Position numbers and translations under genes: made by a program | Assembly (NCBI GenBank): GCA_019614645.1 | Contig: JABWDB010000106.1 | Span: 1 to 64,000, forward strand | Length of the DNA: 64,000 nucleotides | Direction: 5' to 3' | Source of the DNA: Stratiolaelaps scimitus | Lineage: Eukaryota; Arthropoda; Arachnida; Mesostigmata; Laelapidae | Notes under the pieces: generated by a model | The model's database searches: none | What the model saw: only the letters and a program-made list of their open reading frames with translations | What the model was told of the DNA's origin: nothing | Shown: positions 10,450 through 21,589 of the stretch, one piece after another | Layout of the letters: each line of letters opens with the position of its first letter | Position numbering within the stretch: the stretch's first letter is position 1

Positions 10450-12340
10450 AGTTCCCCTTCGCTTCGTGCTGTAACAACCATTGCCGGGTCATCATCATAG
10501 GCAATGATGTTGACCCCCTCCGACATTTAAAGTTCTAACACATCGGGGTTCAGGGCATTTTCCCTTCGAACAAGCTCTGCTATCCGCGCCCGTTCTAGCC
10601 TACCCTTCTCCCGGAGAATCCTTTCGGCTAGTGAAATCTCTCTGTCAGTGTGTGAAGAAGATCGTCCTCGACTCCTGCGTCGCACAGCACGCAGACGTCC
10701 AACGGGGCCTTACCAATCCTATGGAGGCAGGATTGGAAGTCTCCGTGCCCTGCGATGACCTGGGCGAGGAGGTAAGTTATTTCCCCGTTCTCCTGAAGGG
10801 CTTTCTGATATACTCGCTCCTTATAGCCTTGTTCAGGTGCACACCGAGGTACCTGACCGAATCTGTAAGCTCGATTTCCTCTCCATCCAGCACGATCTTG
10901 ATATTCGGGCACTGCTTCCTACCAATGAGGAGGATGGGCTCACTCTTCAATGGCCCTAGCTCTAGTCCGTTTTGTTCTATCCAGAACTGAATCTCTTCGA
11001 GTGTCTGGCTCGTATCCCCCTCTAGCTCTTCGGGCGTCCTGCCTGCACCGTGACGGCGAGATCATCTACGTAGGCAATCAGGTCTACCCGCGGGGGAGAT
11101 GACTGATCCCTGGGAGACCATCGTACGTGATGTTCCAGAGTAAGAGGCAAAGGATTGAGCCTTGTGGAACCTCTGCTGTCATGCGGAAGTCGAAACCTTC
11201 GCAGCTCAGATCTCTATCTGTGAGGTATCCCGAGACCATTCTGACAAGATACCGCGGGACACGTCTTCTCAGCAGGGTGCTGAGAACGAAGGCCCGCGGC
11301 AGGCTGTTCAGCGCGTTTTGCTCATCCAACAGCACTGTCAAGAACAGTTTCCTGGTTTTCTCGCCTTGGATACCACTCTGCGGACAGCCGATAGTACTGA
11401 TCTCTTGCTTCTGAACCCATACTGCGCATTCGAGAGCAAACCGAACTAGCTTCAGTCTTTCGCCTGCTGTCGTGACCTCCGCGGTGTCCTCCTCTTCTTC
11501 CGGCAGTGTTTCGTACGGCGTCCTGTCGAACTTCGGATGCGTTGGGAAGAGCTTGTGTATGTTCTCCCTCTTTACGTCCTGCGCAAGCACGACCTTGGTG
11601 CTGGTCCTACCCCACCCATGAGAATCAATTGTCCGACCCGCGTCTCACAACTCTCCCTGAGTGATCTGGTATGCACGTGTCCTCGTCATCGTCTCTTACC
11701 GATTCGTCTCTGCGGCGAACTGTGTACCAGTTCGGCTCGCTTATCAACATAATATCACAGCCTCTCCTCGCAGAGATTTCAGGGCTTAAAAGGGCTCCAA
11801 GGGCTCCCTTACTTGGAGGGCTTTAAAGATCATCATCACTGATGATCTCCGCCTCCTCCGCGTCCGTCCTTAGAGACTTGGGGTCATTGTGGGATGAGTC
11901 ATCGTCAACCTCACGTTTCCGCTTGATCTTGTTCTATTTCGCCTTGGCGCTCAGCGTGTCGCTGAAACCATCGTTAGCCTCCGTCTTCTCTTCCTGCTCC
12001 TTCTCCTCGTCGGCCCTAGCTAGATCGACCTCGCGGATCGGTGGCTCCACTTCGGGGATGTCGGCGGTTGCTGCAGCAGCGACCTGGTCGATGCGGAGAT
12101 CGTATTAGGTGCTGCTCTCCTGCCTTGGAGTCTTGTGGTCAGGTTTTCTCGATACTCGGGCATGCGGCCGAGTTAGCCGCGTGCTTGCCGATGCCACAGT
12201 TGTAAGCCTGTTGAGCTGTGAGGGCCGCGGCCTCCCAGTCCATGCTCTCATCGTCTCGGGTGTGTACTATACCTTCTAGCTTCCTTGCTTTAGTCGCGTT
12301 CCTTCTGGTGCTGATGCAGTTCGGAGTAAAAACCATTTAT
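10450..12340 (-). mobile_element. R1-like LINE, minus strand, deleted copy
   Basis: Reading on the minus strand from 12340: the end of ORF1 with one surviving zinc-knuckle line (YNCGIGKHAANSAACP at 12210-12150, nearly identical to 37030-37085), then an acidic ORF1 tail (12108-11842), an RT part (11590-11084) and the RT C-terminal region with a zinc-finger-like VCVLCDAGVEDDLLHT (about 10700-10640). It belongs to the same family as the 35.5-39.1 kb element. The endonuclease and the first half of the RT are missing, and several frame breaks are present. Confidence 0.7.
11084..11590 (-). pseudogene. LINE reverse transcriptase palm fragment
   Basis: A 168-codon minus-strand frame. It contains FLTVLLDEQNALNSLPRAFV (RT motif A, usually FLDVxNAFNS, with the first catalytic Asp apparently altered), VSGYLTDRDL, and VPQGSILCLLLWNITYDGLP (RT motif B, usually PQGSVLGPLLWN). 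The catalytic YADD box lies beyond the end of the frame (translated near 11060 as LIAYVDDLAV in another frame). The continuation at 11040-10628 is in other frames. Confidence 0.65.
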
Positions 12341-12344
12341 GTAA

Positions 12345-12960
12345 ATGGGAAAATAGACAGTTTGCACTAAAACAACGACATGTGTCATTGCCAGGTGTGA
12401 CTGACGCCCATGGCTTCCTCACAAAAACTTTGTGCGCACAGAGGACCTTTCAGTATTGTTATCTGCGATGATTACCTGTACGATTTCGAATCCCCTGATC
12501 TTAAGATAACTAGTACAGTAGATCGGCCCGAGGGCACGAGTATGCACTAACGAACTCATCACTAGACCATCCAGGGGACAAAAGAGGGTCAAAAGGCGCT
12601 TGCATTTGAAACGGGTCAACTCGCATTTACATTTGACATAGTCATTTAGCTCTCGTTGTGCCATACGGACAATTTGTCGAATATGTATAACGCGTGTATT
12701 CAAATAAACAATTATATTGGAATCAATTAGCTCGACCGTCCAAGTGTAGATCTCCAATCTGCGAGTAGACAAAGTCAGTTCATAGGGCTCCATTTCAAGG
12801 CCACTCTGCAGGGTTTTCTATTAATGTTTACTTTACAGCCGCCTGTCTATCCAACTCTCCTATTGAAAGTCACTGAGCATATTCGTCCCTACGTTATCAC
12901 TTTGTTAGATACGTCGGTGTGTGTTTGGAACAGCTAATGGACTTAAAGGTTTCTCGCCTA
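12345..12960. other. Unassigned stretch; one 124-codon open frame of unknown nature
   Basis: The minus-strand frame 12793-12419 is open for 124 codons (starts MEPYELTLSTRRLEIYTWTV, contains YVKCKCELTRFKCKRLLTLF). It shows no family I recognise. It is flanked by LINE debris and the start of tandem unit 2 and has no paralogue in unit 1. It could be a remnant of an LTR element or a chance frame. Confidence 0.25.
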
Positions 12961-13716
12961 GAACACGTCCAAGGCATGTTTCCCATGAGCGCAATGCCTC
13001 TTTTGAATACGTGTCACTTCGTTAACGCTCTAACGGCGACGATCATTTTGCATTGATTTCAATCGCTGAGTGACTCAGATGTCTGCAGTTTAGTTCGCAC
13101 AGTCACTGCGTAATACAAGGTAGTCACATAGGCGCCACGTATAGCTACAAAGAGAACCACATAACTTAATACAAAATAAAACCTCATTCAATATTGACTC
13201 ATGGTATTGATCTGTCCGACATCCGCTTGCAGTAGGCTGCACATGTACAGTGCGAAGTTGCGATTGCCTGAGGAAACATAATCTAAAAGCGGATATCACC
13301 AGTTCGAAGAACAATCAATACAAATTATTATCAAGGCTATTCTACGCATTTTTTACGGCGTTTATCAAGGCTCTATTACCGAAGGGTTCTGTGCGCCTAC
13401 CCCATTCCATTTGGAATCGTGAATTGATCACAGGAGGGATCGAAGATCGTACTCCAGCCACCTTAAATTATCTCACGATTTATTTACGCGTATAGCAAGT
13501 GAACATCTGGGAACACGTTTTCTTCACTAAACATCACGATGCTCAATTTTGGAAGCTGCCCACCGTTGCTCATGGTGTGGCGACATGTGCCGACGGAAAA
13601 ATAACCTAGTAAGTCTATCACGGTTATTTATCGTTTAAAATAACCTTTGTCTATCTTGAGATCACACGGAGCTTTGTAACTTGTTGTCTGTCATTCTGTT
13701 TAAGGACGAACATACA

Positions 13717-14640
13717 ATGGCGAAACACGAAGCAGGACACAGCAGATTGTTTGTCGTGGTGAGTGTTATCATCGGACCCGATGTGGTGACTTCAACAAGA
13801 ATTTACCTCACATATTATCCCATGTTTCTCGCCGTTGTTATGTTGAGGTTATGCGTCGCACGTGGCGACAACTATTTCTATTCTCTTGTCTAGGCGTCGA
13901 TAGCCTTAAGCTTTGCAGGAATTGCCTCTCTCATTAGCGTTTATTAAAACGATAATCCAAAATTTTTTTTGTTCAGCCAATATTTTTTTTTGTCTGATCA
14001 TATTGAAACACTCTGAACTGCTGACGCTCCTAAAAAACCGAACCAGATTTGGATGAGACAACTTGATCAGGTTCTTCTTGAATGCCCAACTGTGGTTGGT
14101 TGTATCAACCAATTTCACTGGGCAGATATTCAAAGAGAAGATTCGTTATTAACTTTTTTGTTTCATATGGGTCCCTAACGTACATGCGGTCATTCATGCT
14201 TATAACCTACTCGATGGCTGTAGCTTCTCTGGAAGAATCTTGAAGGTCGCTTTTGGAATCGCTGACTACCCGCAATGCCAAGTCAACGTCGCCTGTGAAC
14301 TATAAGTCGCACATCCGCAATTCATTGGCAATGTTGAATGCGTCGTTTGCTTTATGTGCAGATATTTATAGATGCAATTAACAGTGTTAGCAATTTAATT
14401 ATCGGAGTTGACATTTTGGCTTACACTCTGTATTCAGTCAGTCAAGTTTGCTTCATAATCCAATTCTGCCTATTAGAGCACCAGAGCTACAACCTCATTG
14501 CGTTGTTCATTCTAATCGAACGTCGCACCCTTGAGATTCAAGAGGAACTGTCATTTACAACGGCCCACACACAGGTAGGTTCGGCGGAAGTCGTTATGCC
14601 GATGCACTGGTTGGGGGGTCCGTTTTGAGAGGTACCTTCG
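13717..14640 (+). pseudogene. Gustatory receptor family A, frameshifted pseudogene
   Basis: The start MAKHEAGHSRLFVVVSVIIG mirrors the truncated copy at 3921. Frames break near 13890 and several times up to 14330. The sequence resumes open from 14338 with YVQIFIDAINSVSNLIIGVD, then LLEHQSYNLIALFILIERRT (where intact copies have VAQQSANLIDIFIEIERHT), ending in MPMHWLGGPF at 14628. TM7 and the QF motif are lost; similarity ends near 14635. It is the homologue of the pseudogene in unit 1 but retains more of its 3' half. Confidence 0.75.
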
Positions 14641-14664
14641 GTCTTCGCTCAGCCTTGTAATGTC

Positions 14665-14936
14665 CTGCCTTTCATTCCATTCGTAATTGAATTCCCGATC
14701 AATAAGGAACCTAAGGTGACAGGACACAAAACAGGACACAGCAGATTCCTTATCGTGTCAAGCATCATCTTTGTATTCTTCGAAGAGATCTTACCTATAA
14801 CTAACGTTCCTCGCAATTTAAATGATTAGTTGCCCTTCGCTCATAGTAACAGTCACCACGGAGTCCTTATATCAGCTAGGAATGCCTCGAAGCTTTGCAA
14901 AAAAGTCCTTCCTTGTTGGTGAATTACTTTCGATTC
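14665..14936 (+). pseudogene. Gustatory receptor family A, N-terminal fragment ending in a fold-back
   Basis: The leader (TTCATTCCATTCGTAATTGA) and start region (GGACACAAAACAGGACACAG) match the intact genes. The start codon position reads GTGACAGG, so the ATG is lost, and there is a deletion near 14770. Coding similarity runs through TM1-TM2 (SFAKKSFLVGELLS) and ends at 14936, inside a 17-bp perfect hairpin (14905-14953). The sequence beyond is unrelated to receptors. Confidence 0.65.
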
Positions 14937-14953
14937 CACCAACAAGGAAGGAC
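14905..14953. repeat. Perfect hairpin at a receptor-fragment breakpoint
   Basis: GTCCTTCCTTGTTGGTG (14905-14921), 15-nt loop, CACCAACAAGGAAGGAC (14937-14953). After one mismatch the pairing extends by A5/T5. The left arm is receptor coding sequence; the right arm is its inverted copy placed exactly where similarity to receptors stops. Confidence 0.85.
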
Positions 14954-14959
14954 ATTTTT

Positions 14960-16925
14960 GTCGCCACCGAGAAAGAGAACCGAAGGAGGAAGAGCCCCTT
15001 TAGGCAACGGTCCAAGAGTGGCCGGATGGCCTCGTTCTCAAGGGACGACTTCGGGCTGAGATGGCATCGTTCCAAACATTCTATCTTTGTCTTTAACTAA
15101 CAGTTGAACGTTTACTCTCGCTGTAAACTATGATGATATTGAGCAAAACATTATTATTCATGTCTGACTTTGATAGAATTCAAATTCACTCAGATTTATT
15201 TACGGTTTTTAGCACGTGAAAAGTAAAAAACCTCCAAAAAAGCTGTCATTTTTTTAAAATATATATTGTGCTTGTGTACCGATCAGCAAATTATGCGGAA
15301 CAGTATAATTTTTATTAAATATTTTAAATAAATGTTTTGATCTAGTCTTTAAGTAGTAATATTTTAAATAAATTCTTTGATCTAGTTTTTAAGTAGGTGT
15401 CCTTTTTACTTCGTAATTATGATATTATCAAATATAAGATAGAGTCATAGTAAGACCGGAACAACAGCGATAAAATCACTATCGATCTATCTAAAATGTT
15501 CCCAGCTTAGTGTCTAGAAATTTTATTTACATAATTACTATAAAAGGATATATTGATTAAATTATTTTAGTAGCAGGTCACATGGTTATTTGATCAACAA
15601 CTGGTCATTGTCATTTATGTTTGTGTTCAATAGCATCCACTATGGTTTGGGCATGCGACGTCAACATCAATGAAGGAGGATTTTAAAAATAGGTATTGTG
15701 CTGGTCCAACAATGGGAAAACTATGATTAAAAATAAAACTCCAAGCTGCTGCTATTCTTCAAATCGCAATAGCTGTTGAACTATACGAGTGCATAACAAT
15801 GAAACGGTAACAGCGACTATACAATTGGTACCGATTCATTCAAGATGTTTAGAGCTAGGAGCTTATGGATATTATTCACATAACTATTATAAAATAATTT
15901 ATCGATTACAGCAGCGGAGTGTGCGTAGACGCCAGAGAGGGAACTGTAATAGTTCACAATAACTAGAAACCGCTTGTCGAGGAAAAACGGAAGCTGAGAC
16001 TGCATCTGAGGATGTCTCACAGTTCCCCGACATCAAGGCTGGTGTAGAGGCCTATTCCTTTAACCAACGCAACCGAACAGCTGCAACCAGTGGATTAGAT
16101 GAATTATGATCAATGATGATGCCGCACTCTATTAGCGACAGATAAGGCAGCGTCACGTCTTTCAAGCTGGTTTGTATATATGACCAATTTAACGAGAAGA
16201 ACGCCCTCTGTTGAGACAGTTCAAGGAATTCCTTGAGTGAGAACTCTTCTTGTTGCCATATTGCTAAATTTGACGTATTTTACCATAGGCAAGCATTGCT
16301 ACAAGCAGCGTGAGAGACCGTCATCGGCTCAGAGTTCACGCTAAATGACCTCAAGGTTTACATAAGGTTGGAATACCGTGAGAAACACAGTTAAGATGTA
16401 TTCATTTGTGACCGGGCAGATGTGATTGCGGGCAAAACCCTCCCCGAAAAACTTAACGGACGGATACTATCATATCGAGAAATAACTAATCCTTAACATC
16501 GGACTTTCACAACTATTAAAAAAGTCTCATCCAATGTTGAAAACCGCTTGAAGTTGCATCAGTTGAAAGTGGTCAAGTGGCGTAAATAATAATTTGCGCT
16601 AAGCATTTTTTCTATCAGCATATTTATCTGTGCATCCGTACTTGGTGTGAAAAGCGGATACTGACACAGGAGGATTATACTGGAACAATCTGAATGGCTT
16701 TTAGTCAAAGGACAACACAAGAAGCACTCTCCGTATTAAACTATGCCCAGCCTTAAATACGGCAACACAGAACTCATCGAGGTGTGTGCCTTGTTAGATC
16801 CCGGGTTCCTGTCGCATCACGTTAACGAAAAGCTTAGAATTGTTATCATTCTACTTTGGTCTACTCGTTGCCTTTAACGCTCTGCCATTCACTTCATCCG
16901 TAATTAAGTATCCATTCAAGGAGGA
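14960..16925. other. Non-coding spacer, paralogous to 4900-6850
   Basis: No gene supported. A local duplication occurs at 15330-15400 (ATTTTAAATAAAT...TTTGATCTAGT...TTTAAGTAG repeated twice). The final ~250 bp before 16933 match the unit 1 leader and probably hold the receptor promoter. Confidence 0.5.
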
Positions 16926-16932
16926 AACTAAA

Positions 16933-18006
16933 ATGATGGGACACAAAACGGGACACAGCAGATTGCTTCTCGTGTCAAGTGTTCTCTTCGGCCTCGATTT
17001 GCGATCGTCGAAGAGATCTTACCTATCACTAACGTTTCTCGCAATTTCTTTGCTTAGTTTCCCTTCACTCATCGTAGCGGCCATCACGGAGTTTCTCAAT
17101 GAACACAAAATGCCTTTAAGTTTTGCAAAAATATCCTTCATTGTTGGTGGATTACTCTCAATTATATTAGCTGGCCAAATACTATGGCTTATTGCTTTCA
17201 AGCGTGCTAAACTGCTGCAGCTTCTTAATGAATCGAATCAAACTTGGAAAAGGCACTTGGCTCTACTTCTTCTTAACACTGCATCGGTTTCCAGTCAAAT
17301 AGGCTACGTAATTTACTATCTGCCCGAAGGGAAAGTATTCTATGCAGTTGCTAATGTTTTTTATATATTCTTGTTTTATTTGAGGGCGTTTATGCTCATG
17401 ATTTACTCGGAGGCTGTATCGTCTTTGGAAGAACGTTGCAGATCGCTGTTAATGACGGTGACCACTCGAGGGGTCAAGACAAAGATTGCTTCAACGGAGA
17501 AATGGCAAATCCGTGATTCATTGAGAGAATTAAATTCATTGTTCGCTATACCTCTCTGTTTATACTATGTAAACTTACTCGTGCAAACGATCGTCAACGC
17601 CAGCGAGCTGATAATACTAGAGAACCTTTTCAGCTACTTCCTGGATTTTGGCGGTCTGATTGGCTTCGTCGTCGCACTCTACATAGTGGCGCAACAAAGT
17701 GCGAACCTCATTGATATCTTTATTGAAATCGAACGTCATACCCTGGAGAGACAAGAGGACGAATTACTTGACGGTGCTCCACACAAGACAGGCTCGTCGG
17801 TTGGTTTCATGCATGTTCAGTGGTTGGTGCTCCGCTTTGATGAAAAATGGGACACTCTTCGCGTTGCATATTTCACTCATAGGCAGTCAACGTTTCTATC
17901 ATATTTATCCACTTGCGTCACCTGTGTGGCTGTTGTGCTACAGTTTGATTTCAATGTAGTCAGGGTCATTAATGACCTTTCGCAAAAGTATGGCGGTGAC
18001 GTATGA
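16933..18006 (+). CDS. Gustatory receptor family A, intact
   Basis: A 357-residue receptor, paralogue of 6857-7939 with the same start MMGHKTGHSRLLLVSSVLFG and same leader (CAAGGAGGAAACTAAA). The open frame extends upstream to an ATG at 16840, but the extra 31 codons are leader sequence also present, out of phase or stopped, in unit 1, so 16933 is preferred. Seven hydrophobic segments lie at equivalent positions. The signature is TCVAVVLQF with the Tyr-to-Cys change. Differences cluster in TM2-TM4 and the loop around residues 205-235 (for example LPEGKVFYAVANVFYI), the usual pattern for diverging ligand-facing parts. It ends GGDV then stop in GTATGA, again a potential splice donor position. 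Confidence 0.85.
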   Translation: MMGHKTGHSRLLLVSSVLFGLDLRSSKRSYLSLTFLAISLLSFPSLIVAAITEFLNEHKMPLSFAKISFIVGGLLSIILAGQILWLIAFKRAKLLQLLNESNQTWKRHLALLLLNTASVSSQIGYVIYYLPEGKVFYAVANVFYIFLFYLRAFMLMIYSEAVSSLEERCRSLLMTVTTRGVKTKIASTEKWQIRDSLRELNSLFAIPLCLYYVNLLVQTIVNASELIILENLFSYFLDFGGLIGFVVALYIVAQQSANLIDIFIEIERHTLERQEDELLDGAPHKTGSSVGFMHVQWLVLRFDEKWDTLRVAYFTHRQSTFLSYLSTCVTCVAVVLQFDFNVVRVINDLSQKYGGDV

Positions 18007-19690
18007 ATAACGTAATATTTCATTCAGACACATAGGGAGTTTCAAGGGTGCCCTAGGAAAGACTCAACAAATCACTCCTACTGCACTGCCTCCCAATAGC
18101 CTCCGACCGGCACTCTAATCTTCGAACGATAAAATTCAACTATCTCAATGCGCTATCCCTTGTGAAATAATCACCTGTATAGCTGTTCAAACGATGCACT
18201 CTTTCACATTGGCCAAAAACGGCGATGCCTTGTGTGTTCTAGAAACCCGGAGGCAGTGTTGTCATAAAATGGCAGAATGGACAGTGTTCAGAAAAGACAG
18301 AGGTGGTTGAGGAGGCAAAGTCTTAATCCTCATAGGAAATGGTGTTAAACGTGCTCAGGTGTTTAAGGAGAACTGCTCCGAAACTGTTTTTGTTACTATC
18401 TTAGCGGGTTGTGCCCCTTTTTTCCAAGCTCCCGCTTGCTTGCCTGGAGTGGGTCGCAGTTATTGTGATCAAGAGAGCATGGACATTTTAACCAAAGTGC
18501 TTTCACGTGCTTTGTGACGTTGAGGTTCCGATTGTGATTTTGGATGAATTTAATTTTCCTCATTCATAATGGCTAAAATAAAGTGACAGTCGGACCGAAA
18601 AGAAAAATCTTTAATTTTGTGGTACTGAATATTCTTCCACGGATCGTTCGCGACCAAACGAGTCCCAGTGTTGGATATATTCTTGATCTAGCCATCTGCT
18701 CAGATAATTTTGTATCTGATTCTAATGTACTTCTACTACACACCCTGTGCGATCCGATCACTTCAGTATACGGCTGTATCTCTCTCGTATATGTATACCG
18801 TAAAGACACGTGGACACTAGGAGTGGAGTGGGACAATGCGAATTGCAACAACATTGTTAGGTCTCTGCTGGAAATTATAATAACTGGCAACAGTTACTAG
18901 CAAATACTAGCTCCATAGATGTGACGTACACGTCTTTCATTACAGGATTCAGAGCATTGGCTCTAAGGAAGAAATGGACTCTCAGCAAAGGATGGTTTTA
19001 GCAGGCAGAGACGTTTTGTCATCCACATTAACGCTGCACTGGATCGGCTCACTATAATAGAGATTGGAATGTCTCTAGTGGTGTCCGTACGTTTGAAGAA
19101 AATTTCCTCCTCTCAAAAAAGGATTCAGGGCATTGTGAACTCACATAGCAGTTACTGTCGTTCATGCTTCTGTCGCAGAGCTACACACGGAACCCATGAA
19201 CTCTGGGCCAAGTCAGCAAAGCGATTTAGTAAAATTGCTGAGGAAACGTGAACGCGCCTCGTCCAGAGAGCGACATATCCTCGACGAGAGCATGATAGAC
19301 ACGAGAGGTTCCGCACCGTTTTTTTAGATTCGCTGCATCGAGTTTGCAGCTTTAGGATGATCTCTCTGTGTTGGTTCAAGGGGATTAGTCGAAAATTGTG
19401 AAAAATCCTGAGAAAGTGATCATTTTGAGAGGACGTAAAGGGAGACCCTGGTGGTTGCTACTTCGAATAAAGTTGTCTTCTGCCTCGCAAATGTTCACTA
19501 CATGTACCATGTTGACTTTTCTGATGTAACAGTTTACAAGGCTATTATGGAAATGAGCTTATTCCTCTGCCGTTGAGCTATATTTTCCGATGGTCATTTG
19601 AGGTTTCACAGATTCCGAAGATTAGAGAGCAATGTGGATTGCCCTCGTACACAAATATGATAAGGTGTTGCGGCTCTACTATACTAAAGA
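18007..19690. other. 3' flank of the receptor, no gene seen
   Basis: Paralogous to 7940-9110 but longer: extra material near 18900-19380 has no counterpart in unit 1. Open frames here (18583-18900, 19069-19251) show no recognisable domain and overlap each other on opposite strands. Confidence 0.45.
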
Positions 19691-19779
19691 TTTTCTTCGA
19701 GGCAGATCCTTTGAAGTAAAATTCAACGGCGCGTTTTCAAGAACGGGATAAGCGACCACAGGATGCCAATAGGGGACGG

Positions 19780-20300
19780 TACTCGGAAGTCTTTTAATCA
19801 CGCTTTTATCTACCCTATCAAAAATATGGAATGGACCGATACAGCACACTTCATATACACCGACGATGTCAAACTGGTTATGCCTTTCAGAAGCACTGAG
19901 GATAACGCAACCCAAGTAGGTTTTTGCGATTCGCCAATTCACGTTGGTACTCTCTCCTTTACCCCGTCTAGTGGGACAACTGATTACGGGTCCCGTGTCG
20001 TCGACCTACAAGTGCGGTGTACTTCACTGTGAAAGCCGAAACACTAAGTGGGTCTATAGGTTGAGAAGATTTGGTTTAGTTAAGATAAACTCGGCTAAGG
20101 ACTTGGGTATTAGGTGCTCAGCAACATGGCGCTTAGTGCACAATTCGAGTCTCGCTAAATAAATGCTTCCTTACATATTGATAGATTCTGAGGGCGTTTT
20201 GCCTGACATCCCCGTCTACCTGTATGAATGTACGAAGTTCACGATGTTCATACTTTTTTACGTGTCTGTCGTACGAAACCCGCTGAGATTAGGGGATCAC
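19780..20300 (+). mobile_element. Jockey/CR1-like LINE RT fragment
   Basis: Plus-strand frames give FIYTDDVKLVMPF (RT catalytic box, YADDxKL type with T in place of A), followed in another frame by KCGVLHCESRN and FGLVKINSAKDLGIRCSATW, the usual block ending SVKDLGVxxD. This lies at the position homologous to 9290-9512 in unit 1, which kept a later part of an RT. Frameshifts make it non-functional. Confidence 0.55.
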
Positions 20301-20309
20301 TATATGATT

Positions 20310-21030
20310 ATTTGACGTGCATTCTCAAGTAATCTTAATATTAAGTTTATATATTGTATTAACCACATGTTTGAAGTAAGTCGTTTACGAATATTCCCTT
20401 GCAACTCATAATTTCTTGGTACGAGTATCTGCTGACCTTGATTTTTTCAAATTCAATAACGTATGAAAGCAAAGTCTATTATTGTAGATACGTAGATATT
20501 GTAGATACTATTAGATGTTCCGGCGTTATTAGGAAGTTATTGTAAATGTTCCTTTGTGCAAATCTCTAGTGGTCTCAAAGCGGCCCTATTGTTTGCCTGT
20601 TTAATAGCCGTATCTGAGTAGACGTTTAAATTAGTGGAGGTCGTTCGAAAATACCTCTGAAACCATCTCTCGTTGGAGATGCTCGCTCGAAATAGAAGAC
20701 ATAACTCTATCATCCGTTTACTCACTGCTTTTATGGCAAAATAAGAATATCCAAGTGGAGTTTATTTATCTATCTCTCATTTATATCCATATCACGCGAA
20801 GTAATTTGCATAGTCGTACGTGCTTTGGAATGGCAAAGGTTGTCGCATAAATTTAATTAGTCAAGAGTTACTTGACAGCCATTTAGGATTTTGTTCATGT
20901 AACATTATAAACGGCTGTCAAGTGCAACATTTGAACGATATTTTCCTTTTTTATAAACCACTATACATGTTGAAGGGAGTCATCGTTTGCCGTAATTTCA
21001 TCAAGGGTTGTTATTGGAAGAGTGTCTACC
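20310..21030. other. AT-rich, no gene; imperfect inverted repeat
   Basis: No coding sequence recognised. ACTTGACAGCC at 20870-20880 and GGCTGTCAAGT at 20913-20923 form a perfect 11-bp stem, extended by four more pairs after one mismatch, around a 32-nt loop. Confidence 0.5.
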
Positions 21031-21034
21031 TTCT

Positions 21035-21390
21035 CTAAAAAGTCATCCTATCCTGAGCTGGCTCTATTTCTGCTATTGCTTCATCTTCTGGATCTTTACT
21101 CATTCTGTGTGAATGGATCAGTCGAGAGAGACCATCGACATTGCTAAATTCTCCTGTTCTCTCATATTTTATCTCAAAATCATTCCACAGAAGTAATATG
21201 GTCCAGCGTTGAACCAGATAAAAGATCAACGTTGTTCTTCCGAAGATCTTAATAGGTCTTTTGGTCGATTAATGATACGAATTTTTTTCATGGATATACT
21301 TTCTGAATCGCTGACAAGCGATACAAGAGCATGTGCTTCTCCTTCAACTTGAGCACACTTTTATTCTATTTTGGCTGATTCTAAACGGCG
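21035..21390 (-). mobile_element. Ty3/gypsy pol fragment (RNase H end)
   Basis: On the minus strand: AQVEGEAHALVSLV (equivalent to SQxEKEALAIxxAV), then the TDHKPL-like position degraded to INRPKDLL, then QRWTILLLWNDFEIKYERTG and NVDGLSRLIH. The last two are the conserved end of gypsy RNase H (RWxLxLxxYDFxIxYxxG and ADALSRL). A frame break lies near 21235. No LTRs were identified. Confidence 0.6.
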
Positions 21391-21589
21391 TTCGCATTCT
21401 ATTGCTTATACATATTTAACGTCATTTTGTAATAATATGTCTAAATGTTCTCTCACTTATTTTAATTAGCCAACAGATGCTGAGTGACGGGTAATCATCT
21501 GTTTATTTACGGAACTACAATTGTACAAACAACAACAAACGTCTTAGAGAAAACTAACAGTAGTGTATGTAAAGATACGAAGTGAAACT

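Larger units (their letters stand above)
12965..19775 (+). repeat. Tandem unit 2 of receptor family A
   Basis: Diverged duplicate of 3070-9130 in the same orientation. It holds receptor pseudogenes at 13717-14640 and 14690-14936 and the intact receptor at 16933-18006. It lacks the SINEs present in unit 1 (4556, 4685, 9134) and has an extra receptor fragment that ends in a fold-back hairpin. The left part shares the CATGAGCGCAATGCCTCTTT block and the right part the GCGACCACAGGAT boundary. Confidence 0.75.

Noticed and set aside
16840..16932. Upstream ATG extending receptor A copy 2 by 31 codons
   Set aside because: The extension is leader sequence conserved as DNA with unit 1, where it is not open from an ATG; both paralogues share the downstream MMGHKTGHSR start.
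20870..20923. Hairpin as a transcription terminator
   Set aside because: Rho-independent terminators do not apply in this eukaryotic context and no gene ends here; listed as an inverted repeat only.
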